NCBI RefSeq assembly: GCF_005298175.1
Contig: NZ_SZYH01000003.1
Coordinates: 1 to 64,000, forward strand
DNA length: 64,000 nucleotides
Reading direction: 5' to 3'
Source: Marinobacter panjinensis
GTDB taxonomy: Bacteria > Pseudomonadota > Gammaproteobacteria > Pseudomonadales > Oleiphilaceae
The translations under genes and the position numbers were made by a program. The notes under the pieces are model-generated. The model did no database searches. It was not told the DNA's origin and saw only the letters and a list, made by a program, of their open reading frames with translations. This document shows, one piece after another, positions 54,579-64,000 of the stretch. The stretch's first letter is position 1, and the number at the start of each line of letters is the position of its first letter.

Positions 54579-57500
54579 TTACTCGGGGCGTGCCCGGGTG
54601 CTGGCCAACAGGCTACGAAGGTTTGCAGCCTTGGGTTTGACCAACCAGAAGCGGCCAATATAGTCGTCGAAATTGTCAAGAATATGCTCTGCCCATTCAC
54701 TGGCGGTTTCGGAAATATGCTCCCGGACAACGCCACGCAGGTGGTTCCGGTAGGATTCCATATCTTCGCTGGAGATCCTCTGGATTTCCACCAGTTCGTG
54801 GTTGTACTTGTCCACAAACGTATTGTTCAGGTCCAGCACGTAGGCAAAACCACCGGTCATACCAGCACCGAAGTTGTGGCCGGTGCTACCCAGGACGGTT
54901 ATCAGACCACCGGTCATGTACTCACAGCAGTGATCACCGGTGCCTTCCACAACGGCATGGGCACCGGAGTTGCGCACACCGAAGCGCTCACCGGCGGTAC
55001 CGGCTGCAAACAGCTTTCCGCCCGTGGCACCATACAGGCAGGTGTTGCCTACAATCGAGGTTTCCTGGGATTTGAAGGCACTGCCGGATGGTGGCCGGAC
55101 CACCAGCTTTCCGCCGGTCATGCCTTTTCCTACATAATCGTTGGCATCTCCTTCGAGAAGCAGATTAAGACCACCCACGTTCCAGACCCCGAAGCTCTGG
55201 CCAGCGGTGCCAGTCAGTTCGAGAGTGACAGGAGCAGAGACCATGCCCTGGTTTCCGTGTGCCTGGGCAATCTCACCCGAAAGGCGGGCACCAATGGAGC
55301 GGTCGCAGTTGGTGACCCTGTAAGACCAGGTACCACCGGCTTTGGCGGCTATCGCATCGGCTGTATCTTTCACCATTTGCTCAGCCAGCTTACCCTCGTC
55401 AAACGGATAGTTACGCTCCACCTGACAGGTGTTGGGCTTGTCCGCCGGAATATGGTCGTTGGATAGCAGGCGCGTCAGGTCTAGCTTCTTCTGGCGCGGG
55501 GTATCTCCCGGAAGGCGCTCAAGCAGGTCAACACGGCCCACCAGTTCCTCCAGGCTGCGCACACCCAGCTTCGCCAACCATTCACGGGTTTCTTCCGCCA
55601 CAAAGCGGAAGAAATTCATCGCCATTTCCACGGTGCCCTTGAAGTGCTCCTCCCGCAGGTGCTCGTTCTGGGTGGCAACACCGGTGGCACAGTTGTTCAG
55701 GTGACAGATCCGCAAATATTTGCAGCCCAGAGCCACCATCGGCGTGGTACCGAAGCCAAAACTTTCGGCGCCCAGAATGGCGCCCTTGACCACATCCAGG
55801 CCGGTTTTGATGCCACCATCGGTTTGCAGGCGGATCTTGCCTCGCAGGTCGTTGGCCCGCAGCGCCTGCTGGGTTTCGCTCAGGCCCAGTTCCCAGGGGG
55901 AACCAGCGTAACGGATGGAGGTCAGCGGGCTGGCCGCGGTGCCACCGTCATAACCGGAAACGGTAATCAGGTCGGCGTAGGCCTTGGCCACACCGGCGGC
56001 GATGGTACCGACTCCGGGCTCGGAAACCAGTTTCACGGACACCAGGGCGTTCGGGTTGACCTGCTTGAGATCGAAAATCAGCTGTGCAAGATCCTCGATG
56101 GAGTAGATATCGTGGTGCGGTGGCGGCGAAATCAGCGTCACACCGGGCACCGAATAGCGCAGCCGGGCAATCAGGTCGTTGACCTTGCCACCAGGAAGCT
56201 GACCGCCCTCACCGGGCTTGGCTCCCTGGGCCACCTTGATCTGCATGACATCCGCGCTACGCAGGTATTCTGCCGTCACACCGAAGCGACCGGACGCCAC
56301 CTGCTTGATCTTGGAGCGCTTCTCGGTGCCATAGCGGGCCGGATCTTCCCCTCCCTCGCCAGAGTTTGACCGACCACCCAGGGTATTCATAGCTACTGCA
56401 AGGGCTTCATGGGCCTCCGGAGACAATGCACCCAGCGACATGGCCGCAGAATCAAAGCGCGGGAAGATATTTTCCACCGGCTCCACTTCCGACAGGTCGA
56501 TCGCCTTGATGTCCTTCCGGAAGCCCAGCAGATCCCGCAGCGTGGAGACGGGGCGCTCGTTAACCAGCCCGGCGTATTCCATATAGTTCCCATAATCCCC
56601 GCTGGTGACGGCCTCCTGCAGTTTGGCGATCACATCCGGATTAAAGGCGTGGTATTCCTGGCCGTGGACATACTTCAACAGGCCACCCTGGGAAATCGGT
56701 TTGCGATGCTTCCAGGCAACGGCCGCCAGTTGCTCCTGATCCTGCTGGAAATCAAAGAATCCGGCACCCTGGATACGGCTGGGAACGCCTTTGAAACACA
56801 GATCCACGACATCATCTGCCAGACCGATCGCCTCGAACAATTGGGCTCCGCGGTAGGAGGTGATGGTAGATATACCCATCTTCGACAGGATCTTCAGCAG
56901 GCCTTTGTTGATGCCCTTGCGATAATTGTTCTTCGCATCAATGGGGTCCATCATCAATTCGCCGGTACGAATCAGGTCGTTGAGTACCTGGTAGGCCAGA
57001 TAAGGGTACACAGCGGTGGCACCAAAACCGAACAGCACGGCAAAGTGGTGTGGATCGCGGGCCCAGCCAGTTTCTACCAGGATGTTGGAGTCACAACGCA
57101 AGCCTTTCTTGACCAGGTGATGATGCACTGCACCGGTTGCCATCATGGCATTGACCGGCAGCTCTCCTTCTTTCAGATCCTTGTCGGTGAGGATCAGGAT
57201 CACCTTGCCATTGCGTACCGCGTGCTCGGCTTCATCGCATACTTTCCGGACAGCCTGCTCAAGACCCATTTCCGGGCTGTAGCTCATGCTGATGCGGGCA
57301 ACTTCAAAACCGGGCCGATCATTATTGGCGATCTTCAGGAACTTGGCCGGCGACAGCACAGGTGTTGTCAGGATAATACGGTTAGCGTGCTCTGCGGTTT
57401 CCTCAAATACGTTGCGTTCAGCGCCAATGCAGGTCTCCAGAGACATCACAATGGATTCCCGCAGCGGATCGATAGCCGGATTGGTGACCTGAGCAAACTT

Positions 57501-59027
57501 CTGCCGGAAGTAGTCCGCCACATGCCGAACACGGCTCGAGAGTACGGCCATGGGGGTGTCATCACCCATAGAGCCCACCGCCTCCTGGCCATTCTCAGCC
57601 AGCGGGCGCAGCACCTGATCCCGCTCCTCGTAGGACACCATGAACATCTTCTGGTGTATGTGGAGGTCGTCTGACTGCATCAGCTTGAAATCAGGGGTGT
57701 CCTGGTTCAGCGTGGTTTCAACCCGCAGGGAGTTTTCCCTCAACCAGCGCTTGTAGGGCTGGGCCGACTTCAGGCGACTATCCACGTCCTTGGTATGCAG
57801 AAGCTCACCGGATTCGGTATCGATGGCCAGCATCTGGCCAGGCCCCACACGGCCCTTCGCGACCACGTCCTCGGGCTTGTACCCGTAGGTGCCGATCTCG
57901 GATGCCAGGGTGATGAAGTCGTCCTTCGTGATTACCCAGCGAGCCGGGCGCAGGCCATTGCGGTCAAGCATACAGACGGCATAGCGGCCATCTGAAAGCA
58001 CCAGGCCAGCTGGGCCATCCCAGGGTTCCATGTGCATGGAGTTGTATTCGTAGAATGCACGCAACTCGGAATCCATAGTGTCCACATTCTGCCAGGCCGG
58101 CGGAATCATCATCCGCACGGCGCGGAACAGGTCAACACCGCCAGCCAGCAGCACTTCCAGCATGTTGTCCATGCTGGAAGAGTCGGAACCGGTCAGATTC
58201 ACCAGTGGCTGCAGGGTCTGCAGGTCGGGAAGCTGCGGTGCGCTGAATTTGGCAGCGCGGGCTATGGCCCAGTTACGGTTACCGTCAACGGTGTTGATCT
58301 CGCCATTGTGGGCAAGATAACGGAACGGCTGCGCCAGCGGCCAGCGCGGCATGGTATTGGTGGAGAAGCGCTGGTGGAAGACACAGATGGCGGTCTGCAG
58401 GTCCGGATCACCCAGGTCCTTGTAGAAGTTCGCCAGGTCCGCCGGCATCATCAGACCCTTATAGGCCAGGGTGCGATGGGACAGGCTGCAGATATAGAAC
58501 TCGGAGTCTTCGACCATATCCCGCTCGGCGTGGCGGCGGCCCACAAACAGCGCAATGGCAAATTCCTGCTCTGTCTGATTGGCAGGCTCCACGAACACCT
58601 GTTCGATCCAGGGCATGCAGTCCAGGGCCATGGGGCCGAGACAGCTGTCGTCAGTAGGCACCTTACGCCAGCCCATGATGTCCAGACCCTGCTCTGTCAG
58701 GCGCTTCTCAACAGCTGCACGTCCTGCCGCCGCCTTCCCCTCGTCCGGGCTAAGGAACACCTGACCCACAGCAAACTGACCTTCAGGCTCTTTGCCGAAC
58801 TCTGCCTTCGCAGCCTTGCGCAAAAAAGCATCGGGACTCTGGATCAGGAGGCCACAACCATCGCCGGTCTTTCCGTCTGCAGCGATACCACCGCGGTGGG
58901 TCATGCAGGTCAGCGACTCGATGGCAGTTTGCAACAACTTGTGGCTGGCCTCGCCCTTCATGTGGGCGATCAGGCCGAAGCCGCAGTTGTCCCTGAATTC
59001 GTCGGGATGATACAAACCTGTCATCAT
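54579..59027 (-). CDS. gltB: Glutamate synthase large (amidotransferase) subunit
   Basis: NADPH-dependent glutamate synthase large chain. It hydrolyses glutamine (N-terminal class II glutaminase; catalytic Cys15 exposed after removal of a 14-residue propeptide, context DNCGFGLIAH), then channels ammonia to a central FMN/Fe-S domain and adds it to 2-oxoglutarate. Later motifs include the FMN domain with LTSIRYAGSPWELGLSE, the Fe-S region GCKYLRICHLNNCATGVATQN, and the C-terminal beta-helix (GQSFGVWN, GGKLVV). 1482 aa. Works with gltD downstream. Confidence 0.98.
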   Translation of the reverse strand: MMTGLYHPDEFRDNCGFGLIAHMKGEASHKLLQTAIESLTCMTHRGGIAADGKTGDGCGLLIQSPDAFLRKAAKAEFGKEPEGQFAVGQVFLSPDEGKAAAGRAAVEKRLTEQGLDIMGWRKVPTDDSCLGPMALDCMPWIEQVFVEPANQTEQEFAIALFVGRRHAERDMVEDSEFYICSLSHRTLAYKGLMMPADLANFYKDLGDPDLQTAICVFHQRFSTNTMPRWPLAQPFRYLAHNGEINTVDGNRNWAIARAAKFSAPQLPDLQTLQPLVNLTGSDSSSMDNMLEVLLAGGVDLFRAVRMMIPPAWQNVDTMDSELRAFYEYNSMHMEPWDGPAGLVLSDGRYAVCMLDRNGLRPARWVITKDDFITLASEIGTYGYKPEDVVAKGRVGPGQMLAIDTESGELLHTKDVDSRLKSAQPYKRWLRENSLRVETTLNQDTPDFKLMQSDDLHIHQKMFMVSYEERDQVLRPLAENGQEAVGSMGDDTPMAVLSSRVRHVADYFRQKFAQVTNPAIDPLRESIVMSLETCIGAERNVFEETAEHANRIILTTPVLSPAKFLKIANNDRPGFEVARISMSYSPEMGLEQAVRKVCDEAEHAVRNGKVILILTDKDLKEGELPVNAMMATGAVHHHLVKKGLRCDSNILVETGWARDPHHFAVLFGFGATAVYPYLAYQVLNDLIRTGELMMDPIDAKNNYRKGINKGLLKILSKMGISTITSYRGAQLFEAIGLADDVVDLCFKGVPSRIQGAGFFDFQQDQEQLAAVAWKHRKPISQGGLLKYVHGQEYHAFNPDVIAKLQEAVTSGDYGNYMEYAGLVNERPVSTLRDLLGFRKDIKAIDLSEVEPVENIFPRFDSAAMSLGALSPEAHEALAVAMNTLGGRSNSGEGGEDPARYGTEKRSKIKQVASGRFGVTAEYLRSADVMQIKVAQGAKPGEGGQLPGGKVNDLIARLRYSVPGVTLISPPPHHDIYSIEDLAQLIFDLKQVNPNALVSVKLVSEPGVGTIAAGVAKAYADLITVSGYDGGTAASPLTSIRYAGSPWELGLSETQQALRANDLRGKIRLQTDGGIKTGLDVVKGAILGAESFGFGTTPMVALGCKYLRICHLNNCATGVATQNEHLREEHFKGTVEMAMNFFRFVAEETREWLAKLGVRSLEELVGRVDLLERLPGDTPRQKKLDLTRLLSNDHIPADKPNTCQVERNYPFDEGKLAEQMVKDTADAIAAKAGGTWSYRVTNCDRSIGARLSGEIAQAHGNQGMVSAPVTLELTGTAGQSFGVWNVGGLNLLLEGDANDYVGKGMTGGKLVVRPPSGSAFKSQETSIVGNTCLYGATGGKLFAAGTAGERFGVRNSGAHAVVEGTGDHCCEYMTGGLITVLGSTGHNFGAGMTGGFAYVLDLNNTFVDKYNHELVEIQRISSEDMESYRNHLRGVVREHISETASEWAEHILDNFDDYIGRFWLVKPKAANLRSLLASTRARPE

Positions 59028-59050
59028 AAGCGTTCTCTCGCGTAGAAATG

Positions 59051-59077
59051 CTTTTCAATCAAAGGGTTATTGAAAAG
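59051..59077. promoter_or_regulatory. 9 bp inverted repeat in the gltB leader
   Basis: CTTTTCAAT, 9 nt spacer, ATTGAAAAG: a perfect inverted repeat ending about 24 nt upstream of the gltB ATG. It could be an operator or an RNA hairpin that affects initiation. No known regulator site was matched. Confidence 0.6.
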
Positions 59078-59121
59078 GATACGATGTTCCCACCCTTTGA
59101 CACTGAAAATGGGGGCTGGCT

Positions 59122-59151
59122 ATTTTACACGCGTAGAAATACGTACTCAAA
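59122..59151 (-). promoter_or_regulatory. Candidate promoter of gltBD
   Basis: Minus strand: TTTGAG (59146-59151), 18 bp spacer, TAAAAT (59122-59127), ~95 nt upstream of gltB. The spacer contains CGCGTAGAAAT, which recurs at 59039-59049 close to the start codon. Confidence 0.5.
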
Positions 59152-59282
59152 CCAAAGAGGTTTTATTTTAGGGCGCGAATCGGCCGGTTGCGAGTGTTAC
59201 AACCGACACCTCGGGCACCACGGAGCCAACTCAGGTATTTGTTTTTGTTACAATTAAAATGAAATTGAGGGGTTCAATACGA

Positions 59283-60710
<1,428 letters not shown>

Positions 60711-60751
60711 TCCTTGTAGTGCCTCTATTAAAGCCGCTGATCAGTCATGAT

Positions 60752-61861
60752 TCAGGTGGTTACACCATCAGCCGTCACGCAGAAAGCCCGGAGCGTCGCA
60801 TCCAGCTCCAGTGCATCCACCTCATCCGTCACCACCGCATCACCCAGCGCCCGCAGTAGAACCAGTCGCAGCGAACCATCGACATTTTTCTTATCGACAG
60901 CCATGAGGCGATGGAAGTCATCCGGTGTCATACCGGCTGGCGCCAGATCCGGAAGTTTCGCCCGCTCAATAAGACGTATTGCCCTGGCACGCTCTTGCTC
61001 ACTGATCATGCCCTGGCGAAGGGAGAGATCCGCTGCCATCATCATGCCCGTCCCTACAGCCTCGCCATGCAGCCAGTTACCGTATCCGGCAAATGTCTCA
61101 ATGGCATGACCAAAGGTGTGCCCGAGATTCAGGATTGCCCGCAACCCGCCTTCTCTCTCATCAAGGGCCACGACGTCCGCCTTGCAGGCACAGGAACGAT
61201 AGATAGCCTCGACCAGCGCGGCGGTATCGAGATTAACGAGGGCTGCAATTTCCTGCTCAAGCCATCCGAGAAAATCGGTATCCCGGATCAATCCATACTT
61301 GATCACCTCTGCCAGTCCAGCCGAGACCTCTCGGGGCGGAAGTGTTCTGAGACTGTCAGTATCAATCAGCACCACCTCAGGCTGATGGAAAGCTCCGATC
61401 ATGTTTTTGCCCAGCGGGTGATTGATCCCCGTTTTACCACCAACAGAAGAATCAACCTGTGAGAGCAGTGTGGTCGGTATCTGGATAAACGGCACACCTC
61501 GCTGGTACGATGCAGCAGCGAACCCGGTCATATCTCCCACTACGCCACCGCCAAGTGCAACCAGAGTGGTCTTTCGTGAATGACGCATTTCCAGCAAACG
61601 ATCAAATATCTGATTCAGGGTTTGCCAGTCCTTGAATTTTTCACCATCCGGCAATACCACCGTGTCCACCTGTTTTCCGGGGAAACAGGCGAGCGCAGAC
61701 TCAAGATACAGGGGGGCAACCGTTTCATTGGTCACGATCATGACCTGGCTTCCCTGAACAAACGGGGTCAGGTCATAGTTACCCAGCAGATCCTGCCCGA
61801 TTATGATCGGATAGGCTCTCTCTCCCAGATCTACTGTCAGCTCCCGGACTGAATCACGCAT
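60752..61861 (-). CDS. aroB: 3-dehydroquinate synthase
   Basis: Second step of the shikimate pathway, from DAHP to 3-dehydroquinate, using NAD and Zn/Co. The motifs DGEKFKDWQTLNQIFD, GGGVVGDMTGFAAA, IQIPTTLLSQVDSSVGGKTGINHP and the zinc His in LNLGHTFGHAIE are seen. 369 aa. Its ATG is inside the end of aroK (8 nt overlap), so they are translationally coupled. Confidence 0.97.
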   Translation of the reverse strand: MRDSVRELTVDLGERAYPIIIGQDLLGNYDLTPFVQGSQVMIVTNETVAPLYLESALACFPGKQVDTVVLPDGEKFKDWQTLNQIFDRLLEMRHSRKTTLVALGGGVVGDMTGFAAASYQRGVPFIQIPTTLLSQVDSSVGGKTGINHPLGKNMIGAFHQPEVVLIDTDSLRTLPPREVSAGLAEVIKYGLIRDTDFLGWLEQEIAALVNLDTAALVEAIYRSCACKADVVALDEREGGLRAILNLGHTFGHAIETFAGYGNWLHGEAVGTGMMMAADLSLRQGMISEQERARAIRLIERAKLPDLAPAGMTPDDFHRLMAVDKKNVDGSLRLVLLRALGDAVVTDEVDALELDATLRAFCVTADGVTT

Positions 61862-62420
61862 GATTTCTGCCTTCCTTGCGTATCTGTCTTTTATGCCTCG
61901 GCGTACGAGGATTGAGGCGATTCACCAATTGCCGTACCACCAGCCTTGGACTTTTCCGATCCGTAAACATGACAACATCGGCGAGTTCCGTATATATCGG
62001 ATCCCGGATAGTGAACAGGCTCCTCAGAACAGCTTCGGGGTCATCGTTCTGCAGCAGAGGACGGTTTCTGTCCCGCCGCGTTCTTTCAACCTGCTGTTCT
62101 ATAGAGGTTTTCAGGTAAACGACAACCGCGTCACGCTTCAAATGAGCATGGTTTTCCTCGCGCATTACGGCTCCACCGCCGGTCGCCAGAACCGTTTGTG
62201 AATACCCCGACAACTCCGACAGCATCGCGGTTTCACGCTGGCGAAAACCGTCCTCGCCTTCTACGTCAAAAATCCAGGGAATATTCGCCCCGCAGCGTTC
62301 CTCAATGATGCGATCGGAATCCAGAAAACGATAGCCCAGCTCTTTGGCCAGCATGCGACCAATCGTGCTTTTGCCAGCCCCCATCGGGCCTACAAGGACT
62401 ACTCGTTTTGGCAAGGACAT
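61854..62420 (-). CDS. aroK: Shikimate kinase
   Basis: Phosphorylates shikimate; P-loop GPMGAGKST (11-19), shikimate-binding DSDRIIEERCG (35-45) and ATGGGAVM. 188 aa, normal for AroK. First gene of aroK-aroB-damX, and follows pilQ on the same strand after a terminator. Confidence 0.96.
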   Translation of the reverse strand: MSLPKRVVLVGPMGAGKSTIGRMLAKELGYRFLDSDRIIEERCGANIPWIFDVEGEDGFRQRETAMLSELSGYSQTVLATGGGAVMREENHAHLKRDAVVVYLKTSIEQQVERTRRDRNRPLLQNDDPEAVLRSLFTIRDPIYTELADVVMFTDRKSPRLVVRQLVNRLNPRTPRHKRQIRKEGRNHA

Positions 62421-62499
62421 AACTTCCGCTCATCTATATTCCGGCGGGTGAGAATAGCACAGGGTAACGCTTTCCATAAGATTCGAAAAACGGACAGGC

Positions 62500-62534
62500 A
62501 AAAAAAACCGCCGTACGTGGACGGCGGTTTTTCT
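62500..62534 (-). terminator. Terminator after pilQ
   Basis: AAAAACCGCCGT and ACGGCGGTTTTT form a 12 bp stem with a small loop, A/T tracts on both sides. It lies just 3' of pilQ and 5' of aroK. Confidence 0.85.
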
Positions 62535-62548
62535 CAGGTGCGACCGAA

Positions 62549-64000
62549 TTACTGAATCAGGTCACTCTTGATGATCTTCGGTGTGATGAAGATCAGTAGT
62601 TCGCTCCGCTCATCGATATGCTCGGTGCGCTTGAACAGGCGACCCAGGTAGGGAATATCACCCAGGAACGGTGTTTTCGTGGTAGTGGTGGCTACCTCTG
62701 ACTGGAAGATACCGCCCAGAACCACTGTCTCGCCGTTGCCTACGAGAACCTGAGTAGTCACTTCGTTGGTGTTTATTGACGGAATACCGCCTGTCACCTC
62801 ACCCCGAGAATCCTGATTGACCACCAGGTCCATGATAATCTTGTCATCCGGCGTTATCTGCGGAGTTACTTCAAGGGACAGCGCTGCTTCCTTGAAAGAT
62901 ACCGAGGTCGCACCGCTGGAAGAGGCTTCCTGATAGGGGATTTCTTCACCGGACTTGATCTTGGCTGTCTGGCGGTCAGCGGTTACCACGCGCGGCTGGG
63001 AAACCACTTCGGCCTGGCCATCACTTTCCAGCGCAGAGAGTTCCAGATCCACAAGGAAGTCGTCACTGCCCCAGCCAAGCGCAAAGGAGGATGCGCCTTG
63101 GCCACTCACACCAAGGTCCACAGCCAGCGCACCCGGGAAGGTAATTGTGTTGTTTCCACCATTGGCAGCATCACGGGCCTCACCAACTGCACCCTGAGAG
63201 CCACCCACGGAAATCACACTACCGTCCCCTCTGACATCATAGGCGGCGCCGCCCCAGCGAACACCCAAATTTTCAGCGACATTCGTCTGAGCCCGCACAA
63301 TTCGCGCTTCAATTGAAACCTGACGAACCGGCACATCCCAAGTCGAAACAAGACGGCGGATTTCGTCAAGCTTTTCCGAAGTTTCGCGAACGCTGATGGT
63401 GTTGGTACGTGCATCCGAGGAAACAAAGCCACGGGAGGAGATCAACTCCTCGTCCGCTTCAATGAGGGAAACAACGTCTGCGGCCTTGGCGTAGTTGACC
63501 TGAATGATATCCAGACGAACCGGCGCCAGCTCAGCGATCTGTTTGGTCGTTTCAAGCTCCAGTTTTTCACGGGCCGCAATCTCGTCAGCGGGCGCCACCA
63601 GAAGCACATTGCCGATCTGGCGCTTGTCCAGACCCTTGGTTTTCAGAATCAGATCCAGCGCCTGGTCCCAGGGCACATTCTGCAGGCGCAGGGTAATGCT
63701 GCCACTGACCGTATCACTGGCCACAAGATTCAGGCCGGTAAAATCAGCAATCAGCTGCAGCACCGAACGCACCTCGATATCCTGGAAGTTCAAAGAGAGC
63801 TTATCGCCGGTGTACGGGAATTTTTCTTCACGGCGGGATTCGGCCTCTTCTTCGGTCAGCTTTTCCACGCTGACCGTAAACCGGGAACCGGACTGGTAAG
63901 CGATATAGTCGTAGTTACCCTCGGGGCGAATTTCTACAACTGCGTTGCCATCTTCAGTGAAGGTGTCGATACGGGTGACCGGCGTTGCAAAATCGGTCAC
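62549..64000 (-). CDS. pilQ: Type IV pilus secretin PilQ, C-terminal part
   Basis: Outer-membrane channel for the pilus. The 5' end lies beyond the window; the visible 483 residues include part of the AMIN/STN region (FPYTGDKLSLNFQDIEVRSVLQLIADFTGLN), a secretin_N domain (~165-240) and the secretin domain, ending TPFLGDIPYLGRLFKRTEHIDERSELLIFITP. The terminal residues are conserved in PilQ. No start codon is called. In pseudomonads it follows pilM-N-O-P. Confidence 0.96.
   Translation of the reverse strand: MTDFATPVTRIDTFTEDGNAVVEIRPEGNYDYIAYQSGSRFTVSVEKLTEEEAESRREEKFPYTGDKLSLNFQDIEVRSVLQLIADFTGLNLVASDTVSGSITLRLQNVPWDQALDLILKTKGLDKRQIGNVLLVAPADEIAAREKLELETTKQIAELAPVRLDIIQVNYAKAADVVSLIEADEELISSRGFVSSDARTNTISVRETSEKLDEIRRLVSTWDVPVRQVSIEARIVRAQTNVAENLGVRWGGAAYDVRGDGSVISVGGSQGAVGEARDAANGGNNTITFPGALAVDLGVSGQGASSFALGWGSDDFLVDLELSALESDGQAEVVSQPRVVTADRQTAKIKSGEEIPYQEASSSGATSVSFKEAALSLEVTPQITPDDKIIMDLVVNQDSRGEVTGGIPSINTNEVTTQVLVGNGETVVLGGIFQSEVATTTTKTPFLGDIPYLGRLFKRTEHIDERSELLIFITPKIIKSDLIQ

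Overview
The window looks like a 64 kb piece of a chromosome from a marine gammaproteobacterium close to Marinobacter. This rests on gene content and order (Pseudomonas-type synteny with a wax ester synthase added) and on protein character. It is almost entirely conserved housekeeping sequence. I see no prophage, transposase, CRISPR array, integron or tRNA gene.

Layout. (1) 1-469: the 5' end of a 16S rRNA gene on the minus strand, preceded by a leader with two tandem rrn promoters and a boxA. (2) 469-4697: pssA, then the branched-chain amino acid genes ilvC, ilvN and ilvI, all minus. (3) 5183-12790: a DUF4124 protein, clpB behind a sigma-32-like promoter, pgeF-rluD, bamD and nadE. (4) 12876-23244: type IV pilus control and priming. 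pilS-pilR and a fimT-like pseudopilin run on plus; a minor-pilin operon fimU-pilV-pilW-pilX-unknown-pilY1-pilE runs toward them on minus. (5) 23422-36206: ispH, fkpB, lspA, ileS, ribF, murJ, rpsT, proB, obgE, rpmA, rplU, ispB. (6) 36341-41363: an accessory stretch with a glutathionyl-hydroquinone reductase, a LysR regulator, a wax ester synthase/diacylglycerol acyltransferase, a DUF2057-like lipoprotein and a tiny conserved protein. (7) 41431-47531: thiL, nusB, ribH, a ribBA-type gene, ribD, nrdR, glyA (minus), a riboflavin/one-carbon block lacking riboflavin synthase. (8) 47893-52959: ettA, radA, a PilZ protein, hemE. (9) 53083-64000: gltD, gltB, a DamX-like SPOR protein, aroB, aroK and the 3' part of pilQ.

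The genes form recognisable units. PilS/PilR, the minor pilins, PilY1 and PilQ belong to one twitching-motility machine; PilZ may add c-di-GMP control. IlvI/N/C make branched-chain precursors. GltB/GltD make glutamate. AroK/AroB feed chorismate. The rib genes make flavins, which RibF converts to FMN and FAD.

The most unusual content lies between genes. Seven dispersed elements of about 105 bp (24411, 31680, 32954, 37386, 47732, 51090, 51767) each have long self-complementary arms whose sequence differs from copy to copy, around a 52-55 nt core. Each core holds two small hairpins. Thirteen of the 14 loops read A-N-G-G-A-Y closed by a C-G pair, the signature of CsrA/RsmA binding hairpins. Comparison of copies shows a compensatory stem change and variation at the free loop position. 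A second, simpler repeat family (GTCGGATTA...TAATCCGAC) occurs at three sites.
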